Below are positions 36,299 through 42,997 of a DNA stretch of 64,000 nt, piece by piece. Each line of letters starts with the position of its first letter. The first letter of the stretch is position 1. The stretch comes from Legionella drozanskii LLAP-1 (GTDB lineage Bacteria > Pseudomonadota > Gammaproteobacteria > Legionellales > Legionellaceae), in contig NZ_LNXY01000001.1 in the NCBI RefSeq assembly GCF_001467585.1, positions 62,001 to 126,000 on the forward strand, written 5' to 3'. A program made the position numbers and the translations under genes. The notes beneath the pieces are model-generated. The model was given only the letters and a program-made list of their open reading frames with translations. It ran no database searches and was not told where the DNA came from.

Positions 36299-37246
36299 TT
36301 AAGAATTTAACAGACTTTTAAGCCAAGCCTTTGCCTCTTGATTCACTTTATCGTCTTTTAAAACCAGCTCATAAACGGCTTTTTTGCGGGCAGTTTCTTC
36401 ACCATACATGTCATCTAAGGCCTTAGACCACAAAGTTAATACCGTAGAGGCAGACGTTTTTCCTACTTGTTCGAGAATGCTATAAAGCCTGTCCTTCCAA
36501 TAAGCATCTAAAGCTTTCTCTAACCAGGCCATGAGTTCTGGTGTTAAACCGATCTCATCAAGACCTTTTCCTTCTCCAAATCCTTTTTCCCATTTTTTGG
36601 TTCTTAGATGAGCATATTTTTTACCATAGATTCCATTCACCCACTCCATGTATTTTTTCCCTAAACGAATACTTTTATTGGAGTTCGGATCTTCGTTGAG
36701 ATTTTGTTTCAGTTCATCCAATAATTGATACCATTGATTTTCAAACGCCGCTTTTTGCTCAGGCGTTTTATTAGCTTTCATTTCATTTTCAAATTCTACA
36801 TATTGTTTTAATTCTTCGGGGGTGAATATTTCTTTAACCCAACCCTGTTCAAGATGCTCAGTCATTCTATATACCTCTATAAGTTGAATAATGGTTTCCC
36901 AAGGAATCGATTGATTGTTATCAACTGAGCCAATAATGCTTCTCAAAGTTTTTGCTCCCTCGAGTAGAGTGGCGGCCTTTTGTTCTAACACCTGAGCTTG
37001 GCTGTTAAAATGTATGAGCGCAGAACTTTCTTCAGCGAGAAAGGTTTTGATTTGTGACAATTCAAAACCAAAAAACTTTAATGCAATAATTTGCTGCAAT
37101 TTCAATAAATCCCTCTCAGAGTAAATACGATAGCCATTGAGTTGCCGCAATGAAGGCCTAAGCAAACCAATACGATCATAGTGATGCAGTGTTTGCACTG
37201 AAACGCCGGTTAATTTACTTAAGTCTTTTACGTACCATTGAGTCAT
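36299..37246 (-). CDS. MerR-family regulator of TipAL type (HTH plus TipAS drug-sensing domain)
   Basis: The 315-residue protein has an N-terminal MerR winged helix (KLTGVSVQTLHHYDRIGLLRP, residues 9-29; NGYRIYSERDLLKLQQI), a coiled dimerisation helix (about 75-115) and a C-terminal all-helical TipAS-like region (EIFTPEELKQYVEFENEM onward, about 135-260). TipAS domains bind thiopeptides and other bulky drugs. It sits just downstream of an ABC exporter and an ABC-F gene, all on the minus strand, and has its own MerR-type promoter with an 18-19-base spacer (37268-37298), so it probably regulates itself and perhaps the transporter genes. The ligand is unknown. Confidence 0.85.
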   Translation of the reverse strand: MTQWYVKDLSKLTGVSVQTLHHYDRIGLLRPSLRQLNGYRIYSERDLLKLQQIIALKFFGFELSQIKTFLAEESSALIHFNSQAQVLEQKAATLLEGAKTLRSIIGSVDNNQSIPWETIIQLIEVYRMTEHLEQGWVKEIFTPEELKQYVEFENEMKANKTPEQKAAFENQWYQLLDELKQNLNEDPNSNKSIRLGKKYMEWVNGIYGKKYAHLRTKKWEKGFGEGKGLDEIGLTPELMAWLEKALDAYWKDRLYSILEQVGKTSASTVLTLWSKALDDMYGEETARKKAVYELVLKDDKVNQEAKAWLKSLLNS

Positions 37247-37267
37247 CGTGCTCCCTCCTTAAATGCA

Positions 37268-37298
37268 AAGCTAAGGTATATAGCAACAATAGGGTCAA
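37268..37298 (-). promoter_or_regulatory. MerR-type promoter/operator of the TipAL-like regulator
   Basis: On the minus strand TTGACC (37293-37298) and TTAGCT/TAGCTT (37268-37274) stand as -35 and -10 with an unusually long 18-19-base spacer holding the dyad-like CTATTGTTGCTATA. Long spacers with such a dyad are the hallmark of promoters twisted into activity by MerR regulators. The start codon of the regulator follows 22 bases downstream. Confidence 0.55.
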
Positions 37299-37339
37299 GC
37301 AATTTTGTTAACATTTTCTCTGATATCTTTAGTGCTTAA

Positions 37340-39130
37340 TTATTCATCATCCGCTGCTTCTTCCCTTTTATCGGGTAAAAAGCCACCGACCTGTGCATCC
37401 CAGAGCGTTTTGTATAAGGAGCCACGATTCAGCAGTTCTGTATGGGTGCCGTCTTCAACAATATGACCTTTATCGAAGACTAAAATTCGGTCCATATGCA
37501 AAAGTGTAGATAAGCGATGAGCAATAACTAAAGTTGTTTTTTCTTGCATCAGTTCCCATAAACTGTCTTGAATATTTGTTTCTGTCACCGAATCAAGCTG
37601 TGATGTAGCCTCATCCAGCATTAAAATCGGAGCATTTTTTAATATAGCTCGAGCAATGGCAATTCGCTGGCGCTGGCCGCCTGAGAGTTTAACCCCACGC
37701 TCCCCAACCAGGGCCTCATAAGCTTCAGGCAAAAAGCTTATAAATTCATGAGCATGTGCTTTTTGCGAAGCTGTAATCACTTCTTCATCGCTGGCATCTA
37801 ATCTACCGTAGCGTATATTATCCATCAAACTTCGGTGAAAGAGTGTAGGGTCTTGTGGAATCATAGCAATGGTTCTTCTTAAACTCTCCTGACTGACCTC
37901 GGATATATCTTGACCATCAATCAAAATTTGACCTTCTACAACATCGTAAAGTCTTAAAATTAGATTCACAAAAGTTGATTTGCCACTACCTGAATAGCCT
38001 ACCAAACCGACTTTTTGACCCGCTTCAATCCTCACAGATTTATTTTGAAAAAGAGAATAGCCTCCGTGATAATTAAATTTAACCTTGGAGAATTCAATCA
38101 GACCTTGAGTGACTAGTAATTGATCTGCGTTGTTTTTATCCTCGATATCATGCGGTATTGCTAATGCTTTTAGACTTTGCTTGCATTTACCAAGAGCTTG
38201 GTTAAATTGATCTACTTGGTACATGGTGTACCACATCATATGGCCCAATTCCATGGAAATCCCAAGAATCAAGGCAAAATCGCCAATACTCACTAGCCCT
38301 TTGCTATACAAATTAATTAAGGCAAACGCAGCCAATCCCATCAACACGGCAATCATTCCGCCCTGCACGCAGCATAATAGGACAATAAAGAACTCTTTCT
38401 TTTGAAATGCCTTCTGCACTAGTTGGAAGAAACGGTTCATCCGCTCTACTTCATAGGTTTTCTGTGAAAAAATACGTATGTTGGAGTGGTTAGAAAGACT
38501 ATCAACCAATTGACCAGAAAGCTGGGATTCAGAACTTGCATGCTCATCGGACAATTGAACTAAGCGTCTTGACATCCAAATGCTAAATGAAGCAAAGGCA
38601 ATGAACCAAAGGAGCAATATATAAAAGAACAAAATATTGACATAAAAAGCGGTAATAAATGACACAATCAGCAAGGAAGTACCACGAAGAAAATCCACCG
38701 ACACACGATGCAAAATCGTCTCAATATTCTCAGCAAGGGTTGTAATTTGATCGGAAATACGCCCCGACAAATTATCCTGAAAAAATTGCGCGCTAGATCC
38801 CAAGACATACTCTAACGTTTGCTTAATGATTTGGTTTTTGATGACCGCCTCGTATTTATAATTTAAAAATCCAATCGTTCTCCAGGTTACATTGTCAAAA
38901 ATGATAAAATTTAATACCAATAAACCGGCTATCCAATACAAAGAAGACAGGTCCATACTGCTCTTCGCTACCAAGGTATTGATGAAGGACTTAATCAATA
39001 AGCTATTAAACGGCCCCCAAAATCCGGATAACAAAGCGAGCAGAATAAATAAGGCCACTACGGCTTTATAGGGTTTTAAAAAATGCCAGACAAAAGAGCC
39101 TAAATGATTAGGGAAATGATTAGCATTCAT
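37340..39130 (-). CDS. ABC transporter, fused permease/ATPase (type IV exporter)
   Basis: The 596-residue half-transporter has an N-terminal six-helix membrane domain (about residues 20-320) and a C-terminal ATPase: Walker A GYSGSGKST, Q-loop AMIPQDPTLF, signature LSGGQRQR, Walker B PILMLDEAT and H-loop IAHRLS. It works as a dimer, exporting a lipid, peptide or drug. Its start overlaps the stop of the ABC-F gene by 11 bases, so the two are coupled. Drug export is inferred from this neighbour and the TipAL-type regulator. Confidence 0.9.
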   Translation of the reverse strand: MNANHFPNHLGSFVWHFLKPYKAVVALFILLALLSGFWGPFNSLLIKSFINTLVAKSSMDLSSLYWIAGLLVLNFIIFDNVTWRTIGFLNYKYEAVIKNQIIKQTLEYVLGSSAQFFQDNLSGRISDQITTLAENIETILHRVSVDFLRGTSLLIVSFITAFYVNILFFYILLLWFIAFASFSIWMSRRLVQLSDEHASSESQLSGQLVDSLSNHSNIRIFSQKTYEVERMNRFFQLVQKAFQKKEFFIVLLCCVQGGMIAVLMGLAAFALINLYSKGLVSIGDFALILGISMELGHMMWYTMYQVDQFNQALGKCKQSLKALAIPHDIEDKNNADQLLVTQGLIEFSKVKFNYHGGYSLFQNKSVRIEAGQKVGLVGYSGSGKSTFVNLILRLYDVVEGQILIDGQDISEVSQESLRRTIAMIPQDPTLFHRSLMDNIRYGRLDASDEEVITASQKAHAHEFISFLPEAYEALVGERGVKLSGGQRQRIAIARAILKNAPILMLDEATSQLDSVTETNIQDSLWELMQEKTTLVIAHRLSTLLHMDRILVFDKGHIVEDGTHTELLNRGSLYKTLWDAQVGGFLPDKREEAADDE

Positions 39131-40586
39131 GGTTAATTACCTCAAAATTTGCTTCATTCAACCGATGTATCTTTCCTTGATGAAATTGATACTTGGTTTC
39201 AATGTGAATAGATTCTAAAAAGTCCTTGTCATGTGATATGACCAACATAGCTGCGGGGAATTTGCATAGAACCGCAATAATATGAGTACGTGTCTCTAGA
39301 TCTACATTATTTGTAACCTCATCTAAAATAAGTAATTTAGGGGGATTTGCAGCAATCAAGGCCAAAGAGAGCCTAGCCTTTTCGCCACCTGAAAGATTTT
39401 TAACTTGGATGTGCACCTCTTCATTTTTACGAAATAAAAAATCGTTTAAATGCGCTCGAATTTCAGCCTGAGATGTATGAGGTCTATGAGTTATCATCAA
39501 ATCCAATACGGTTTCCTCTGGTTTTAAATGCTGATAATGCTGATCAAGTTTTCCTAAAGCATTGCCAGAAGGAACTATCCATTCCCCCGTCCTATTGATT
39601 TTAATATCTCCCAAAAGAGCTTTCACAAAAGTGGATTTACCTGAAGCATTATCTCCGATTAATGCAACTCGCTCTTGAGCATTAAGATGAAAATGAATAT
39701 CTTTTAGAATCAGAGGTCCCTGTTCATAAGCAATAGAACCACCTTGAATCCTTATTAGCGGTTTATGATGTGCCAAACCATTTATTATAAATTTGGGCTT
39801 TATAAGCTCAGGTTGGTTAAGAGAGGATAATTCCTCTAACAATCGCTGCTTTTTATGGCTAAGGTGACTTAATCGCTTATCGCTCGTTGTAATCGCATTA
39901 GCTAATTTCGTGTGAGAGCGAATCGTTGGCCATTTGCGGTGGGCGATTTTCTTTTCGCCTTGACTACGCGAACGCTTGTTGCGCTCTTGTTCTTTCATTA
40001 AAGCGAGATGGGCCTCTTTCTTTTGTCGAGCGAGCATGATTAATTCTTGCTCAATGGATGTTTTCTTCTGCGCAAGCATTCGCTGATAATCAGAATAAGC
40101 ACCTCTAAATACCGTAATCTTTCCTAAATCAATATGCCATAGCGTATCGGTGACCGCATTGATTAACTCAGTATCATGAGAAACAAGGACCAGAGTGCCG
40201 GGATAGTGTTTTAGTAATCGCATTAAAGAACGTCGATTGTGGCTATCAAGATGGTTTGTAGGTTCGTCTAACAACAGCAGATTAGGATTTTCAGACAAGA
40301 TCTTAGTGAGGACTTGATTTAGGCGTTGACCACCACTTAAGCTTGGAAAATCTTCAATGATCTGGGGTAAATGACCCACATGCACATCATGCGGCAGTTT
40401 AATATCGCCAGCAGAAGGTGAACAAAGCCCAGCGAGCATCTTTAATAAGGTGGATTTACCCGCTCCATTACGACCAATCAGTGCAATGCGTTCACCGAAA
40501 TGCATCTCGGCACTAAAGGATTCAAAACAGATTTTCTGCGGATAGATAAGACTTAGATCATTAAATTGAATCGGTTTATGGTTCAT
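39120..40586 (-). CDS. ABC-F family ATPase, probable ribosome protection factor
   Basis: The 488-residue protein has two ATPase domains in one chain and no membrane segments: Walker A GRNGAGKST and GDNASGKST, signatures LSGGQRLN and LSGGEKAR, Walker B LLLLDEPTNHLD and LLILDEVTNNVD. The linker (about 180-255) is basic and helical, as in ABC-F proteins, some of which eject antibiotics from the ribosome. The second Walker A has Ala-Ser instead of Gly-Ala. Its 5' leader contains a promoter, a five-codon ORF and an intrinsic terminator, strongly suggesting attenuation by ribosome stalling, as in other ABC-F resistance genes. Confidence 0.85.
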   Translation of the reverse strand: MNHKPIQFNDLSLIYPQKICFESFSAEMHFGERIALIGRNGAGKSTLLKMLAGLCSPSAGDIKLPHDVHVGHLPQIIEDFPSLSGGQRLNQVLTKILSENPNLLLLDEPTNHLDSHNRRSLMRLLKHYPGTLVLVSHDTELINAVTDTLWHIDLGKITVFRGAYSDYQRMLAQKKTSIEQELIMLARQKKEAHLALMKEQERNKRSRSQGEKKIAHRKWPTIRSHTKLANAITTSDKRLSHLSHKKQRLLEELSSLNQPELIKPKFIINGLAHHKPLIRIQGGSIAYEQGPLILKDIHFHLNAQERVALIGDNASGKSTFVKALLGDIKINRTGEWIVPSGNALGKLDQHYQHLKPEETVLDLMITHRPHTSQAEIRAHLNDFLFRKNEEVHIQVKNLSGGEKARLSLALIAANPPKLLILDEVTNNVDLETRTHIIAVLCKFPAAMLVISHDKDFLESIHIETKYQFHQGKIHRLNEANFEVINHEC

Positions 40587-40618
40587 GAGTTACTCTTAAG
40601 TGTGTCTGCTAGGACAAT

Positions 40619-40647
40619 AAAAAAAACAGAAAGTCGAAACCGACTTT
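40619..40647 (-). terminator. Attenuator-like intrinsic terminator in the ABC-F leader
   Basis: On the minus strand AAAGTCG-GTTT-CGACTTT forms a perfect 7-base-pair stem followed, after CTG, by eight T. It lies only about 33 bases before the ABC-F ATG and downstream of that gene's promoter. No other minus-strand gene lies between, so its only transcript is the leader itself, which points to attenuation. Confidence 0.7.
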
Positions 40648-40675
40648 GTTCACTTTGCCCTATAGATGGGCGTAC

Positions 40676-40693
40676 TTAAGATGTAATTTTCAT
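40676..40693 (-). CDS. Five-codon leader ORF (MKITS) ahead of the ABC-F gene
   Basis: On the minus strand ATG AAA ATT ACA TCT TAA lies between the promoter and the attenuator, with a weak AAGG eleven bases upstream. Its last codons and stop (TCTTAAGT, 40674-40681) are perfectly complementary to ACTTAAGA (40594-40601), which includes the ABC-F ribosome site. A ribosome stalled here could therefore free that site. Expression is not shown; the ORF is too short to be judged by coding statistics. Confidence 0.35.
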   Translation of the reverse strand: MKITS

Positions 40694-40737
40694 GACGCAC
40701 TAAACCTTGCTTATTGAGTTTTTATGGGTATTTTTTG

Positions 40738-40767
40738 ATTTTAAATTAAACTGATTGCTAAAGTCAA
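40738..40767 (-). promoter_or_regulatory. Sigma-70-type promoter of the ABC-F operon
   Basis: On the minus strand TTGACT (40762-40767) and TAAAAT (40738-40743) are separated by 18 bases. This places the transcript start near 40730, about 145 bases upstream of the ABC-F ATG, giving a long structured leader. Confidence 0.5.
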
Positions 40768-40807
40768 CATCATATCTAATTTTGCGTAGAGTTTAAATTT
40801 AACCACT

Positions 40808-40858
40808 TGTCTTGAGGAGGCTGCCTGTTAATAGTAGGTAGAGGATATCCTCAAGACA
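40808..40858. promoter_or_regulatory. Inverted repeat upstream of the oxygenase gene
   Basis: TGTCTTGAGGA (40808-40818) and TCCTCAAGACA (40848-40858) are perfect 11-base inverted repeats, and GAGGATATCCTC (40841-40852) is itself a perfect palindrome overlapping the right arm. No T-run follows. It lies about 50 bases before the oxygenase ATG, so it may be an operator or a leader hairpin; the function is unknown. Confidence 0.45.
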
Positions 40859-40909
40859 GTTGCTACGGTATTATTAAATATGGATTTTATGTTGAGGAAA
40901 GGCGCGAAG

Positions 40910-42166
40910 ATGGACAACAAATACCCCGAAGTGATTACCCGGTTTCTCCGCAAGGAAGAGCGATTAGTTTTGTCTCAAGAACAAGAAATGCCCTTAGTTA
41001 TTGAAGCAAAAAAGAGAAGAGATGCGCCTTTTTTACAAGATTTTCTCGCTAAGCATACAGCGCCAATTCTAGAAGATTTGGCAGAATACGGGGCTATCCT
41101 TCTAAGAGGATTTGACATTAAATCCGAGGAGATTTTTGAGCAAACCCTATTAAGCATCAAAAATTTTCGCGGGATAAGTGATGTCTTTATGTCTGAAGAA
41201 GGACGTGTTCTGGTTGAGGATAGAAAATATGTTTTTCATACCAATGCGGTGTATAAAACAGGTGGTACCTTATATCTTGGTGGTTTTCATAGTGAAAATT
41301 ACTATAGCACAGATGTTCCTACTTATATTTCTTTCTGCTGTCTCAAACCTTCTACACGCGGTGGAGAAACAGGTTTAATCAATACGGAAAAAGTTTATCA
41401 ATTTTTAAATGAAGAATTGAAAGAGAAATTAAAGAATAACTCTTTTTTTGTTTCCAAATGGTTATTCTCTGAAGTTGCAAAACGCTACCAACTTTCCGCA
41501 GTTGAAATTGAAAAACTCTGTGAGCGCTTTAATCTTCCTATTATTGGCAAGGGTAATCAACGATTTATTCTTCTCTATAAACCCAGTGTTTTTGAAAATC
41601 CAACGACGCAAAAAAAAGCCCTGCAAATTAATTTTTTTGAATTGATTTCATTGAATGTAGAGCTAAGAAAATGCTTCATGAATGACTATCCGGGAGAACA
41701 ATGGTTTTGGCATCGATTTGTTTGGCACTTATCGCCTGCCGTATTAAAAATTTTAGAGCGCATCTACATCAGCTTTGCTTCCTTTTTCCATTCCCCGAAA
41801 GATGCTCTACAAATTTTTCTCACAAAATTAAAAACAATTAGAGCCTCGCGTAGCTTAGCTGAATTTAATAATACCCGCGTTGGGGCTTGCTTTAATGACC
41901 AAGATATTAAAGAGTTGGCTCAATTAATGCGCAATTACTATTGCTCTTGTTTATGGCAAAAAGGAGATATTTTATTAATTGATAATAGAAAAGTAGTGCA
42001 TGCTGGTATGCCTGGTGCTGGACCAAGATTAATAAGGGCTATGATTTGTAATCCGCTGCAAATGAATTACACCGAAAATACCCCCGGACTTTTAGTTTGT
42101 GATGATAAAGCAGATGAAACAGTTGGGGCTTACGCAGCTCGGGGATTGTCAAAGAGACCGCGATAG
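40910..42166 (+). CDS. TauD/SyrP-like Fe(II)/2-oxoglutarate-dependent oxygenase
   Basis: From the ATG at 40910 the protein has 418 residues. It shows the facial triad of the clavaminate-synthase-like group: GGFHSENYY (His127, Glu129) and VVHAGMPG (His364), with Arg376 placed to bind 2-oxoglutarate; GAILLRGFDI and KPSTRGGETGL are also family-typical. HxE instead of HxD is the form seen in VioC/AsnO-type amino-acid hydroxylases. It is much longer than TauD (about 280). The substrate is unknown; hydroxylation of an amino acid or natural product is inferred. The longer frame from 40880 lacks a ribosome site, while AAAGG precedes 40910. It is divergent from the ABC-F operon. Confidence 0.78.
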   Translation: MDNKYPEVITRFLRKEERLVLSQEQEMPLVIEAKKRRDAPFLQDFLAKHTAPILEDLAEYGAILLRGFDIKSEEIFEQTLLSIKNFRGISDVFMSEEGRVLVEDRKYVFHTNAVYKTGGTLYLGGFHSENYYSTDVPTYISFCCLKPSTRGGETGLINTEKVYQFLNEELKEKLKNNSFFVSKWLFSEVAKRYQLSAVEIEKLCERFNLPIIGKGNQRFILLYKPSVFENPTTQKKALQINFFELISLNVELRKCFMNDYPGEQWFWHRFVWHLSPAVLKILERIYISFASFFHSPKDALQIFLTKLKTIRASRSLAEFNNTRVGACFNDQDIKELAQLMRNYYCSCLWQKGDILLIDNRKVVHAGMPGAGPRLIRAMICNPLQMNYTENTPGLLVCDDKADETVGAYAARGLSKRPR

Positions 42167-42306
42167 CTAAGCTTCTGATAAGAAGGCTAATTCTTGCTGG
42201 CGATAAGGCATCTACAAAAACAATGACCTATTTAAATGAAATGGACAGAAAGTTCATTAGTTGTTGAATCCAATATTTTGATCTAGGGATGAACACTTCA
42301 ACTTGT

Positions 42307-42326
42307 ATTAATAAGCTATTAATATT
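42307..42326 (+). promoter_or_regulatory. PmrA-like tandem box
   Basis: ATTAATAAG-CT-ATTAATATT: two xTTAATxxx half-sites exactly 11 bases apart, the best match in the window to the Legionella PmrA consensus as I recall it (cTTAATatT-N2-cTTAATatT). It ends 43 bases before the ATG of the downstream gene, a suitable place for an activator site. Confidence 0.5.
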
Positions 42327-42369
42327 ATTTTGTTAAAGCCTTTGTTTGAAATAAAGACAGGAGTCTTTA

Positions 42370-42954
42370 ATGTTTACTACTATTGAAAATCTATCTCGCA
42401 AGCAAGACAACCTAGCGGCCCTATTAGAAGCGGCAGTCAGAGATAATCCTGAGAAAGATAGATTAATAGCGCTCATCTATACACAAAAAAAATTATTAGA
42501 ACAACTATCAAAAATAGCTTCGACACACATCGGTTTAGAACAATTAGTAAAGATGGTTTCGACAGATATTGATTTGAACCTATATTATTGGTCAATCATA
42601 ATGATGTATTACGATTATTATCAGTTGCAACAACAATCTCTGGCAGCTAATTTGGAGTTCATGTTCTTCGGATTGCCTCTTCGAAAATCTATAGAAAATT
42701 ATTATCTTCCCAATTTACCTCTTCCAAAAGAGAAGGAGAAAAAGAATTCAAAAACAGAGAGTCTGGATTCTAAGACAACTCGAACTCACTCTACATTTTT
42801 TCAAGAAATTGCAAACGCTACTCCAGGTCATAAATATCCGCAATTAATACCAAATGACCGACAAATAAATATAAAAGAAATCTTACAAAAACTCAGTGAT
42901 GAATTAGCCCAGATGAGCAAAGAAGAGCAGCAACAATGTTATTATGTGCCTTAA
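42370..42954 (+). CDS. Hypothetical protein with PmrA-like box and Glu-rich tail; candidate effector
   Basis: The 194-residue protein has a helical N-terminal half, an aromatic/hydrophobic patch (LYYWSIIMMYYDYYQL, about residues 75-90), a Lys/Glu/Ser linker and a C-terminal helix ending DELAQMSKEEQQQ. The tail resembles the E-block signal of Dot/Icm substrates. I recognise no domain. A GGAG ribosome site and the PmrA-like box at 42307-42326 support an expressed, possibly PmrA-controlled effector. Export is inferred. Confidence 0.6.
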   Translation: MFTTIENLSRKQDNLAALLEAAVRDNPEKDRLIALIYTQKKLLEQLSKIASTHIGLEQLVKMVSTDIDLNLYYWSIIMMYYDYYQLQQQSLAANLEFMFFGLPLRKSIENYYLPNLPLPKEKEKKNSKTESLDSKTTRTHSTFFQEIANATPGHKYPQLIPNDRQINIKEILQKLSDELAQMSKEEQQQCYYVP

Positions 42955-42997
42955 GAGGATTGATGTTGGGCTTTGTCGGTCAAACAGCTACTAATTA

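Noticed and set aside
40760-40767. TGACTTT as an antiterminator partner for the ABC-F attenuator stem
   Set aside because: It is complementary to the stem arm but overlaps the -35 hexamer, so it would not be in the transcript.
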